This document shows, piece by piece, positions 25,098-32,702 of a stretch of 37,357 nucleotides of DNA. Below the pieces are notes generated by a model. The model saw only the letters and a list, made by a program, of their open reading frames with translations. It was not told the DNA's origin and ran no database searches. Within the stretch, counting starts at the first letter, position 1; every line of letters starts with the position of its first letter. The position numbers and the translations under genes were made by a program. The stretch comes from Candidatus Omnitrophota bacterium (GTDB lineage: Bacteria > Hinthialibacterota > Hinthialibacteria > Hinthialibacterales > JAKPRU01), in NCBI GenBank assembly GCA_029568995.1, contig JAKPYU010000194.1, forward strand, positions 1 to 37,357, read 5' to 3'.

Positions 25098-26330
25098 TTA
25101 CCCGTAAGCGTGAAGCTGCTTGTTGGATGCCTTTTCCTCCGAAGTCATCTCGGAAATCAGCCTCTTAATGATGAGCGCGGCTGAGTCTAGGACGACAATT
25201 TCGGCGGGAATTGTCCCATGGTCCCACAGAGTTGGCACATCCTCTGTTGCGATCAAAATCATTCGCTTCGCATTCTTGGTGGAACTGGCCTTGTGAAGGG
25301 CAGATGCGGCATCAGCAAGGGTCTCGCCGTGCTTCTGGATTCTGACCGGGATCGGGACGCCGCCGAATGTGGCCTTCAAGAAAGCATCGATCCCGTTGTT
25401 GCGGTGAACCGGTATGTGGGGAATTCCGTGCAGCAGAGCCAGCGCCTCCGTGTCTGCATTTCTGTATGAATCTTCGCCGACTTTCATCAATTGAGAATCC
25501 GTCCGAACTGGTTCGTCAATGCGCCTTCGGGATAGAGCGCAAGCGTCTGCTGAAACGTCGATTCCGATTGCCTTACGCCCAAGCAACTTCGCTGCAACCA
25601 GTGAGGTTCCGCTACCACAGAAGGGATCGAGAACGAGGTCGCCCGGATCTGTGACCAGCTGGATGATTCTTTCAAGCAAAAGGATCGGCTTTTGCGTTGG
25701 GTATCCAGTTCGCTCTTTGGCTTTGGGATTGAGGAAGGGGATCGTCCAAACGTCGCTGAGGGGAACTCCGCGCTTGACGCCGGAAAAAACAATATCGCCA
25801 TTCTCATCTCGCGCGTAGGCTGACTTGTTCGCGGCATCTCTACCGCGCTTTTGAAGAATCTGATCAACGTTCGTCGTAGGAGAATAGTCCGTGAGTATGG
25901 TGTGGAATTTGTAGTGTTCTCTTTTGGAGTAGAAGAGAATTGACTGGTGCGCAGGCAAGAGGCCTTTGGCACTATTGGACCACCTCTTGTAATGCCAAAT
26001 AATCTCGGCTTGAAAATTATCCACTCCGAAAATGTCATCCAGTAATAAACGCGCGACGTGTGAAGCTGTCTTGTCGCAATGGAAGAATAGTGATCCGCTA
26101 GACTTGAGAATCCGTCGTAGCTCTCTGAGACGCGCATCGAGGAATGCGGCGTATTCGGTCGCTGAACCCCACTTGTCATTGAAGGAGAACTCCTTGGTCC
26201 TATCCCTCGTTCTCAGACGATGCTCGCGTTGTGTGAAGAATGGTGGGTCGAGATACACCAGGTCCACCTGCGCAGACGGCAAGTCGCGCAATACTTCTAG
26301 GCAGTCACAATTACGGACCTCAATGTCCAT
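25098..26330 (-). CDS. Type II DNA methyltransferase, beta-class (N6-adenine or N4-cytosine)
   Basis: A 410-residue enzyme transferring methyl from SAM to DNA. Motif IV comes first (LVYLDPPFF, residues 26-32) and motif I last (DPFCGSGT, 235-242), the beta-class order; a motif X/target region (GYPTQKP) lies between. DPPF-type motifs are found in N6-adenine and N4-cytosine enzymes, so the base is not settled. The extra C-terminal 120 residues (about 285-410, IPVHRNNGIDAFLKATFGG, KRMILIATEDVPTLWDH) form an additional domain of unknown role. Its start overlaps the endonuclease stop by 11 bases. Together they make a restriction-modification pair; GTGCAC, if that is the target, occurs in the window (for example at 1110, 8341, 14410 and 21796). 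Confidence 0.88.
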   Translation of the reverse strand: MDIEVRNCDCLEVLRDLPSAQVDLVYLDPPFFTQREHRLRTRDRTKEFSFNDKWGSATEYAAFLDARLRELRRILKSSGSLFFHCDKTASHVARLLLDDIFGVDNFQAEIIWHYKRWSNSAKGLLPAHQSILFYSKREHYKFHTILTDYSPTTNVDQILQKRGRDAANKSAYARDENGDIVFSGVKRGVPLSDVWTIPFLNPKAKERTGYPTQKPILLLERIIQLVTDPGDLVLDPFCGSGTSLVAAKLLGRKAIGIDVSADACALSRRRIDEPVRTDSQLMKVGEDSYRNADTEALALLHGIPHIPVHRNNGIDAFLKATFGGVPIPVRIQKHGETLADAASALHKASSTKNAKRMILIATEDVPTLWDHGTIPAEIVVLDSAALIIKRLISEMTSEEKASNKQLHAYG

Positions 26331-26952
26331 TGGCTCTTGTATTCTCCGCTGCCAATTCCTCGAGAATGGCTTTCAAGTCGACTCCCGTTGTGATCTCTAT
26401 GTACTCCCATGCAGTGTCGGCAGAATAGTACTTCCCCCCGAGGCCTTCGTACAGTGTTTGGAGGGTCTTTTGGATGCGAATGGCTTGATCACGATTTGGA
26501 TAGTAAAACATCACGCGAATAGGCTGATATCCGGCATTCTTCACGGCTTTTAGCCGAGTGTGCTCTTTGGTGATGTGATCGCCGTCAGTTGTGGCGTCCT
26601 TCCATTTGATCTCCAGGGCGTCGGTGCCGACAACGCAGTCGATTTCAAATGTCTTTGGCCTGCTACCCTCAGTGTTTGGGATGCGCAGCGAGTGTGAGTC
26701 GGGGAATTTCCGCTTGTAACACAACTTGGCTGCTTCTTCCAGAAAAGACCCCGCGTACTTATAGAGGAATCGGCCCTTGTTCTGGTAAATGTCGATCAGC
26801 TCGCCCTCCTGATCGGTGACACCGAGGACACGATAGATTAAGTAGTGTGATGTGTCGTCAGCCTTCATTTCGAAGACTCGTGCGTGAACATTCGCCTTGA
26901 GTTTGGATGCGTACTTGGCTGCCAGTGCCCGAATCTCGTCCTCTATTGCCAT
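26320..26952 (-). CDS. ApaLI-like type II restriction endonuclease
   Basis: A 210-residue endonuclease. The N-terminal half resembles the ApaLI family (AAKYASKLKANVHARVFEMK, SHYLIYRVLGV, DIYQNKGRFLYKYAGSFLEEAA), and the centre has a PD-(D/E)XK-like site: Asp105 then Glu114-Ile-Lys116 in the ALEIKWKDA strand, followed by DGDHITKEHTR. ApaLI cuts GTGCAC; recognition here is inferred from family only. The ATG at 26952 was used because homology to the family starts at MAIEDEIRAL, and GAGAAAG lies upstream; the longer frame to 27033 adds a non-family tail. It is transcribed ahead of the methyltransferase, with nested inverted repeats 50-160 bases upstream. Confidence 0.75.
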   Translation of the reverse strand: MAIEDEIRALAAKYASKLKANVHARVFEMKADDTSHYLIYRVLGVTDQEGELIDIYQNKGRFLYKYAGSFLEEAAKLCYKRKFPDSHSLRIPNTEGSRPKTFEIDCVVGTDALEIKWKDATTDGDHITKEHTRLKAVKNAGYQPIRVMFYYPNRDQAIRIQKTLQTLYEGLGGKYYSADTAWEYIEITTGVDLKAILEELAAENTRANGH

Positions 26953-27002
26953 GATTGTGTCTTTCTCTTCGCATCCAACATAGATAAGACTGATGAGCAT
27001 GA

Positions 27003-27110
27003 GATGAAGAGTCTCGGGTTCCCGTCCGTGCAATACACAATTGCCGCCAGTCTTGCACCTCCCGTAACCCGTGATACCTCAGTGTGTTGCATCGTGGTAG
27101 TCTCTTCATC
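27003..27110. repeat. Nested inverted repeat upstream of the endonuclease gene
   Basis: Three pairs are stacked around one centre. The outer pair is GATGAAGAG (27003-27011)/CTCTTCATC (27102-27110). The middle pair is CGGGTT (27015-27020)/AACCCG (27066-27071). The inner pair is GTGCAA (27028-27033)/TTGCAC (27053-27058). The inner two are symmetrically spaced (7 bases each side) around a 19-base loop. Single-stranded folding would give a long hairpin. It could be a recombination site, operator or terminator. Confidence 0.55.
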
Positions 27111-27118
27111 AAAGCTTG

Positions 27119-27235
27119 TTAAGCTGACCGGGATAGATCTCCTCGCTTGATAGCCCATCCAGAAGGCCTGTGAGCTCCGGCTAGTCCACGGTTGAGGACA
27201 TAGGCGTAAATCATAGTTATGCTGACATTTTTGTG
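27119..27235 (-). pseudogene. Stub of an integron-type tyrosine recombinase C-terminus
   Basis: The minus strand reads HKNVSITMIYAYVLNRG from 27235, then about 20 more residues to TAA at 27119. It matches the well-conserved end of integron integrases (HKxVSTTMIYTHVLNRG), including the catalytic Tyr in MIY. Nothing upstream in frame is integrase-like and a stop lies about 65 bases earlier, so only this stub is left. It is a relic, not a working gene. Confidence 0.6.
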
Positions 27236-27518
27236 CTCGCGATCTCGCTGAGCGGCATCTACCCAATTGAAGTCCTGGGGACCTTTGCCCCCGACGTTTC
27301 ATGCTCCGGTTTGGTCACGCAAGTCCAAACTCTTGACGAGAAACAGTATCTCGCTCTTCTCCCGCCATGTCAAGGAAGTTGTTGAACAAAATTTCAGCGT
27401 CAGAAACGTCAATTTCAACGCTCTCAGGTATCCCAAACGCACAATTTGCGCATTGGCTTCATTCTGCCCCCGTTGGATGCCGGGATGTCGCACAGGCTGC
27501 CGTGTCAATCAGCCGCCC
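27236..27518. other. Degenerate spacer with a short open fragment
   Basis: No intact gene lies between the recombinase stub and the pseudopilin. On the minus strand 27315-27458 is open for 47 codons with a protein-like sequence (CANCAFGIPESVEIDVSD, LFNNFLDMAGEERDTVSRQ), but it has no start codon at its head and ends in a stop. It is probably a remnant of another gene. Confidence 0.4.
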
Positions 27519-28115
27519 TCACCACGGCGTCGATCCGGGATCCTCGGTGTTGTCTTCACCGGGAAAGAACATGACGACGTCGCCGTTGGATGTGACACCG
27601 TTGCTGACGTCGTATCGTGAGGTTTTGTAATTCTGGCCGAGATTCCAGTCGCCATCCGGGCCGATGCTTCCGAAGGAGAACGTGCCTTTGAACATGATCC
27701 CGGAGATCCGCGTGGTCGGGTTCTGCTCCACGGCATAAATGTAAGTCCCTTTCTGACAGCACTCGCTGCCCCAGTTTCCGACTTTGCCCGTCGCGGTGGA
27801 GAAAGGGTCCTGGGGAATACTCGAAAGGTAGGCGAGCGGCGTGGTCAGCGCGGTCATGGTGACATTGACCAGCCAGGATTTGCCCGGAGGATCATCGTTC
27901 GGATCGCGCGGGAATTCGTTGTGGTCGATGTGGAAGGCGAACATCGCCACGGACATGGCCTTGAAATCGGAGTAGTTGCGCGAGACCTTGGCCCGAACCT
28001 GGGCATTCAGGAAGTTGGGGACCGCGATGGCGGCCAGGATACCGATGATCGCGACCACGATCAGCAGTTCGATCAGAGTGAATCCCAGGCGGAATCGTTT
28101 CCGGAACATGTCCAT
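27519..28115 (-). CDS. Type II pseudopilin-like protein (paralogue 4)
   Basis: A 198-residue prepilin-like protein: leader MDMFRKRFRLG, then FTLIELLIVVAIIGILAA with Glu at mature position 5. Shared family blocks are LTTPLAYLSSIPQDPFS, SIGPDGDW and YDVSNGVTSNGD followed by FFPGED. The leader is longer than in the other copies (11 residues); an alternative ATG two codons later would give MFRKR. A pair of adjacent Cys residues in the middle (GSECCQKG) is not seen in the other four copies. The ribosome site is poor (GGGGTG). It marks the right-hand side of the transferred defence block. Confidence 0.85.
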   Translation of the reverse strand: MDMFRKRFRLGFTLIELLIVVAIIGILAAIAVPNFLNAQVRAKVSRNYSDFKAMSVAMFAFHIDHNEFPRDPNDDPPGKSWLVNVTMTALTTPLAYLSSIPQDPFSTATGKVGNWGSECCQKGTYIYAVEQNPTTRISGIMFKGTFSFGSIGPDGDWNLGQNYKTSRYDVSNGVTSNGDVVMFFPGEDNTEDPGSTPW

Positions 28116-28207
28116 TCACCCCGGCGTCACGTCTCAGCGGGCCGAATTGCCCCGGACCCCACTTTATCAGAGACCGGGCGGGTTTCCTACCCAATGGAGT
28201 CAAGTCT

Positions 28208-28419
28208 GGGAGGGCGAGGTCCTGCCGAGCCGTAGATAGAAAGAGAATCGGCTCGGCAGGAGAGACTGTCTGAAAAGGTCCGAAATTGCCCTCTCCGAGT
28301 CAGGGAATGGTGTATAGAGAGGGTGGTTCAACGAATTCAACCCCCACCTGACCTCCCCCGATCTTCGGGGGAGGAAAATCCAGAGACTTTTGAGACAGGC
28401 TCAGGGACCTCGCCCTCCC
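28208..28419. repeat. Composite inverted-repeat element with dispersed repeat copy 3
   Basis: GGGAGGGCGAGGTC (28208-28221) is the exact inverse of GACCTCGCCCTCCC (28406-28419), and CTGTCTGAAAAGGTC (28265-28279) is an imperfect inverse of the segment near 28384-28399. Inside lie a perfect 11-base palindrome pair CCTGCCGAGCC/GGCTCGGCAGG (28221-28260) and the dispersed CACCTGACCTCCCCC hairpin repeat (28336-28375). The structure looks like a short non-coding mobile or repeat-derived element without any gene. Confidence 0.6.
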
Positions 28420-28448
28420 GGAGCTTCACTCGAAAGGGACCAAATCCG

Positions 28449-28477
28449 TTGACATGCCGGATTGCGGCGGGTATCTT
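28449..28477 (+). promoter_or_regulatory. Sigma70-like promoter of the hdr-mvh operon
   Basis: A perfect TTGACA (28449-28454), a 17-base spacer and TATCTT (28472-28477). Transcription would start near 28484, about 200 bases before the first gene, leaving a long leader. Confidence 0.55.
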
Positions 28478-28687
28478 ACTTTTCGATGAGAATCGGGTCA
28501 TTCTCGGGTGTGAAAATCAGCCGGGTGGTTGCAGGAAAAACGACCCGGATGTTTTTTGTGTGACTTCGATTCGGCATGGATCGGCCTGCGGGCGGCAGAC
28601 TCCCGGGGCATTGCCCCGCGGATTGGACAAGTTGCCCAGGCAGACGTGATTATCGTATGAGGCCATTACAGGCGCAGGAGACCGAAT
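28478..28687 (+). other. Leader of the hdr-mvh transcript
   Basis: The 200-base leader contains a GC-rich hairpin (CGGGGCATTGCCCCG, 28604-28618) and ends in CAGGAG (28675-28680), seven bases before the hdrC start. A 25-codon open frame (28486-28563) has no ribosome site. I recognise no known riboswitch. Confidence 0.4.
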
Positions 28688-29308
28688 ATGTTTCAACAAG
28701 GTATTCAGCGGCGGATTAAATACCAAGCGGAGCTGGACGGCAATTTTGCGAAGGAGATCGCATCGACGCCGGGCTGCGATAACCTTTTCAGTTGCATCCA
28801 ATGCGGGAAATGCAGTGGAACGTGTCCCCTGAGCATTTACATGGATTTCACGCCCCGGCGGGTGATTGCCATGACACGCGCCGGATTTAAGGAGGACGTC
28901 CTTCGAAGCCAGACGATCTGGTTGTGTGCGTCCTGCTACTCCTGCACGGTGGAGTGCCCCAAGGAAATCAAAATCACCGACGTGATGTACGCATTGAAAC
29001 AGCGTGCCATCAAGGACAAGGTATACCCCAAGCGGTTTCCCACTCCGGTCCTGGCACGGGAATTTTTCCGTTCCGTCTGGAAATACGGCCGAAACACGGA
29101 GAGCTGGCTGATCGTGCGGATGTATCTGAAGAGCAATCCGTTCAAGATGATCATGCAGGGCCTTTTGGGATTCAACCTGTGGCGAACGGGTCGAATGGGT
29201 CTCAAGACTGAATCCATCAAAGATCGCACCGGTCTTCAACGTCTCCTTGAGGCCGTGGAACGAGCGGAACAAAAAGAAAACCGTACACCGATGGGTGAGA
29301 GGGAGTAA
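28688..29308 (+). CDS. hdrC: Heterodisulfide reductase subunit C (iron-sulfur)
   Basis: A 206-residue soluble electron carrier with two [4Fe-4S] clusters: CIQCGKCSGTCP (residues 36-47) and CASCYSCTVECP (about 79-90). It passes electrons from HdrA to HdrB in the bifurcating complex. The ferredoxin-like core is followed by a helical tail with a basic, Phe-rich segment (about 110-165) and a polar C-terminus. There is no membrane helix, so this is the soluble HdrABC type rather than HdrDE. The CAGGAG ribosome site is 7 bases ahead of the ATG. It is the first of six tightly spaced genes; hdrB starts 5 bases after its stop. Confidence 0.93.
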   Translation: MFQQGIQRRIKYQAELDGNFAKEIASTPGCDNLFSCIQCGKCSGTCPLSIYMDFTPRRVIAMTRAGFKEDVLRSQTIWLCASCYSCTVECPKEIKITDVMYALKQRAIKDKVYPKRFPTPVLAREFFRSVWKYGRNTESWLIVRMYLKSNPFKMIMQGLLGFNLWRTGRMGLKTESIKDRTGLQRLLEAVERAEQKENRTPMGERE

Positions 29309-29313
29309 GTTCC

Positions 29314-30189
29314 ATGAAGTACCTTTACTATCCCGGATGTTCGTTAAAAGGAACAGGCAGAGCGTACGAAGAGTCCCTCCTGGCGGTTTTTGGAGCCTTG
29401 CATCTACCGCTTCAGGAACTCGACGACTGGAATTGCTGCGGAGCGACCGCCTATATGGCCGTTGATGAAATGAAAGCCTTTGCCTTGGCCGCGCGGAATC
29501 TGGCCCTGGCCGAAGCCCAGGGGAGTGGCAATGACGATGTGACATTGGTCGTTCCCTGCAACGCCTGTTACCTGGTCCTGATGAAAACTCAGAGATATAT
29601 GCAGGAATACGCCGAAGTCGGAAAGAAACTGACGAGAATCCTGGAAGCCGCCGGGCTGCACTACGAAGGAAAAGTGGCCATTCGGCATCCTCTGGATGTC
29701 CTGGTGAACGACATCGGCCTGGAACACATATCGGGACATGTCAAGCATTCGCTCGGCGATCTTCCGGTTGCCGCCTATTACGGCTGCCAGATGGTGAGAC
29801 CGTATTCCACGTTCGATGACCAGCACAATCCGATGTCTATGGACAGGCTTGCCAAGGCCCTTGGGGCGGCTCCGGTGGATTGGCCTCTGAAAACCCGGTG
29901 CTGTGGCGGAGCCTTGACCGGGACCATCGAGAACGTCGGGGTTCGATTGAATTACATCCTTCTCAAGGAAGCGCAGAAACGTGGCGCTCAGGTTATGACA
30001 ACGGCCTGCCCGCTTTGCCAATTCAACCTGGAATGCTACCAGGGTTCCATGAACCGTCAGTACGAGGAGAGGATTCACGTGACGCCCATCTATTTCAGCC
30101 AGTTGATGGGAGTCGCGTTCGGACTGAGCCAACATACATTGGGATTGCATCGTTCCCTTGTGCCGATGCCCCAGCAACTCGCCATATAA
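29314..30189 (+). CDS. hdrB: Heterodisulfide reductase subunit B (catalytic)
   Basis: A 291-residue subunit that carries the non-cubane [4Fe-4S] clusters reducing the disulfide substrate. It has two CCG domains: the first with YYPGCS, WNCCGATAYM and PCNACY (Cys9, Cys41-42, Cys82 and Cys85), the second with YYGCQMVRP, TRCCGGAL and CPLCQFN. The pattern and length are normal for HdrB. It starts 5 bases after hdrC. As no methanogenesis genes are present, the acceptor is probably not CoM-S-S-CoB but another disulfide or an unknown carrier. Confidence 0.93.
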   Translation: MKYLYYPGCSLKGTGRAYEESLLAVFGALHLPLQELDDWNCCGATAYMAVDEMKAFALAARNLALAEAQGSGNDDVTLVVPCNACYLVLMKTQRYMQEYAEVGKKLTRILEAAGLHYEGKVAIRHPLDVLVNDIGLEHISGHVKHSLGDLPVAAYYGCQMVRPYSTFDDQHNPMSMDRLAKALGAAPVDWPLKTRCCGGALTGTIENVGVRLNYILLKEAQKRGAQVMTTACPLCQFNLECYQGSMNRQYEERIHVTPIYFSQLMGVAFGLSQHTLGLHRSLVPMPQQLAI

Positions 30190-30205
30190 AGGAGGTTCCA
30201 TTTCC

Positions 30206-32200
30206 GTGACTGCATCCCAAGGTAATGGATCCATTCGAATCGGGGTATTTATCTGCCATTGCGGAATTAACATTGCGGCAAAAGTGAATATTTCCGAAGT
30301 GGTGGAGTTTGCCAAGACACTGCCGCATGTGGCCTATGCAACCGACTATCAATTCCTGTGTTCCGACCCCGGCCAGGAGTTGATTAAGGCGCACATACGC
30401 GAAAACAATCTGAATCGGATCGTGGTTGCTTCCTGTTCTCCGCTGATGCACGAAGTCACCTTTCGTCGTGCGGCCGGCGAAGCCGGATTGAATCCTTTCT
30501 ATGTCCAGATGGCGAACATCCGGGAGCAGGTGAGTTGGGTTACGAAAGACATGCAATCCAGCACGCCCAAGGCGAAAGCGCTAGTCGCTGCCGCTGTGAG
30601 GCGTGTGGCCAGGCATGATGCCCTCGAAGTGCGCCAGGTTCCCGTGAAAGCCGATGTTCTCGTGGTCGGCGGCGGCATTGCGGGCATTCAGGCTGCTCTC
30701 ACTATCGCCAACTCCGATAAGAAAGTCTACCTGGTCGAGCGGGAGCCGACTATCGGCGGGCACATGGCCCAGTTTGACAAGACCTTTCCCACGCTGGACT
30801 GCGCCGCCTGTATTCTCACTCCCAAAATGTCCAGTGTTGCCGTTCACCCCAATATCACTCTTCTGACCTTCTCCGAAGTTGTCAACGTGGAAGGCTACAC
30901 AGGGAATTTCCGGGTTCAGATCAAACGGAAGCCCCGCTATGTCATTGAAGACAAATGCGTTGGCTGCAATGCCTGCGTGGATGCCTGTGTATATAAGCAG
31001 CCCCGGTTCCCGGATGAGTTCAATGTGGGATTGAGCAAACGGAAACCGGTTTACATGCCGTTTCCGCAGGCCACTCCCTCCGTGGTTCTAATCGATCCGG
31101 AGACATGCATTCAGCTCAAAAAGGGAACCTGCAAAATGCCCTGCGTGGATTCCTGCGACCGGAACGCGATCGACTTCAATCAGAAGGAAGAATTCCTGGA
31201 CGTCGATGTGGGGGCGATCATCCTGGCCACCGGATATCAGCCGTTCGATGCATCCCGGATTCCGGAATACGGTTACGGGAGATACCCCAATGTGTATACC
31301 GGACTCGAAGTGGAAAGACTGGTGAACGCGGCAGGGCCGACCCAGGGCCAGATTGTACTCAAGGACGGCACAAAGCCGAAGTCGGTGGGCATTATCCACT
31401 GCGTCGGTTCCCGTGATCAGAAGACGAATCCTTATTGCTCCCGTGTTTGCTGCATGTACTCCCTCAAGCTGGCTCACCTGATCAAGGAGCGGACCGAGGC
31501 GGAGGTCTTCAATTTCTACATCGACATGCGTGCGGCCGGAAAGGGATATGAAGAATTTTACGATAAGGTGATGAGCGAGCAGGTGCAGGTCATTCGGGGG
31601 CGGGTGGCCGAGGTGACGGATTGGGCGATGACTCCCGAAGAGGAAGGGAAATTGGTTCTGCGCGTGGAGGACACCCTTGTCGGTGTTGCCCGCCGGATTC
31701 CCGTTGACATGGTGGTCCTTTCCGTTGGTCTTGAACCGCAGCCGGATGTCAGCAGCATTCAACGGTTGTTCAATATCAGTTGCAGCAAAGGCGGCTGGAT
31801 GCTGGAACGACACCCGAAGCTGGCGCCGGTGTCCACCTTCACAGATGGGATATTCATTGCCGGGGCCTGCCAGGGTCCGAAAGACATTCCCGATTGCGTG
31901 GCTCAGGCGGGAGCCGCCGCCGCGGAAGTCATGGCATTGATCGATAAAGGCCATGTGGCGTTGGAACCCAATGCGGCGCACGTTCGCGAGAACTGTTCCG
32001 GCTGTCAGACCTGTATTTCGGCCTGTCCGTTCCACGCGATTTCACTGGATAAGGCAACAGGGCTTTCCGTGGTCAATGAAGCCCTGTGCAAGGGATGCGG
32101 AACCTGTGTCGCCTCCTGTCCTTCGGGAGTGGCTCAACAACAGATGTTTACCGACGAACAGATCTACGAAGAAATTGAGGGAATAATGAACTATGTCTGA
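30206..32200 (+). CDS. hdrA: Heterodisulfide reductase subunit A (FAD, bifurcating)
   Basis: A 664-residue flavoprotein that splits electrons from H2 between ferredoxin and the HdrBC branch. An N-terminal region (IRIGVFICHCGINI, then VVASCSPLMHEVTFRRA) precedes the FAD-binding Rossmann fold (VLVVGGGIAGIQAAL near 149-163; EREPTIGGHMAQF). [4Fe-4S] motifs follow: CVGCNACVDACVYKQP near 250, CSGCQTCISACP near 597 and CKGCGTCVASCP near 628. The GTG at 30206 was used because GGAGG (30191-30195) lies ten bases upstream. Frame and length are normal for HdrA. Its last 8 bases overlap mvhD. Confidence 0.93.
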   Translation: MTASQGNGSIRIGVFICHCGINIAAKVNISEVVEFAKTLPHVAYATDYQFLCSDPGQELIKAHIRENNLNRIVVASCSPLMHEVTFRRAAGEAGLNPFYVQMANIREQVSWVTKDMQSSTPKAKALVAAAVRRVARHDALEVRQVPVKADVLVVGGGIAGIQAALTIANSDKKVYLVEREPTIGGHMAQFDKTFPTLDCAACILTPKMSSVAVHPNITLLTFSEVVNVEGYTGNFRVQIKRKPRYVIEDKCVGCNACVDACVYKQPRFPDEFNVGLSKRKPVYMPFPQATPSVVLIDPETCIQLKKGTCKMPCVDSCDRNAIDFNQKEEFLDVDVGAIILATGYQPFDASRIPEYGYGRYPNVYTGLEVERLVNAAGPTQGQIVLKDGTKPKSVGIIHCVGSRDQKTNPYCSRVCCMYSLKLAHLIKERTEAEVFNFYIDMRAAGKGYEEFYDKVMSEQVQVIRGRVAEVTDWAMTPEEEGKLVLRVEDTLVGVARRIPVDMVVLSVGLEPQPDVSSIQRLFNISCSKGGWMLERHPKLAPVSTFTDGIFIAGACQGPKDIPDCVAQAGAAAAEVMALIDKGHVALEPNAAHVRENCSGCQTCISACPFHAISLDKATGLSVVNEALCKGCGTCVASCPSGVAQQQMFTDEQIYEEIEGIMNYV

Positions 32201-32702
32201 GGTCTCCCAACCATCAACCGGTAATGGATTCGAACCGAGAATCGTCGGCTTTTTCTGCAATTGGTGTACCTATACCGCTGCGGATCTGGCCGGTACCTCT
32301 CGCCTGACTTACGCACCGAATGTCCGGGTGTTGCGCGTGATGTGCTCCGGAAGACTCGATCCCCAGTTTATTCTGGAGGCGTTCCGAAAGGGGGCCGATG
32401 GCGTCCTCATCGGCGGCTGCCATCCCGGAGACTGCCATTATCAGGCGGGCAACCACAAAGCCTTGCGCCGGTATACGTTACTGAAACGCCTTCTCAAGAT
32501 GATGGGAATTGAGGAGGAACGTGTCCGCCTGGAGTGGATTTCCGCGTCCGAGGGCGACAAGGTTCAGAGAGTGATTAACGAAATGACAGAGGACATTCGA
32601 CGGCTTGGCCCGTTGAACCTTCCCCCCATTCCTCAAGCCGGTCGAATGCCGGGAGAGGGCTGGGAAACCGTTTCTTCCATCGGACAGGAGGCAGGATCAT
32701 GA
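32193..32702 (+). CDS. mvhD: MvhD/FlpD-type electron-transfer subunit linking hydrogenase and Hdr
   Basis: A 169-residue [2Fe-2S] protein with Cys residues in FFCNWCTYTAADLAG, VMCSGRLDP and GGCHPGDCHYQ. In the family it connects MvhAG to HdrA and carries electrons into the flavin. The first 14 residues are polar and variable. Its ATG lies inside the last codons of hdrA (8-base overlap) and its stop overlaps mvhG (ATGA), showing strict co-translation. Confidence 0.92.
   Translation: MSEVSQPSTGNGFEPRIVGFFCNWCTYTAADLAGTSRLTYAPNVRVLRVMCSGRLDPQFILEAFRKGADGVLIGGCHPGDCHYQAGNHKALRRYTLLKRLLKMMGIEEERVRLEWISASEGDKVQRVINEMTEDIRRLGPLNLPPIPQAGRMPGEGWETVSSIGQEAGS

Noticed and set aside
26973-27124. True integron attC site between GCTTAAC and GTTGGAT
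   Set aside because: The two 7-base boxes fit the degenerate consensus but do not pair with each other and the arms are unequal; the integrase stub also points the wrong way for a standard integron.
28323-28649. 108-codon open frame before hdrC
   Set aside because: It starts inside the dispersed repeat and has no ribosome site or family-like sequence.
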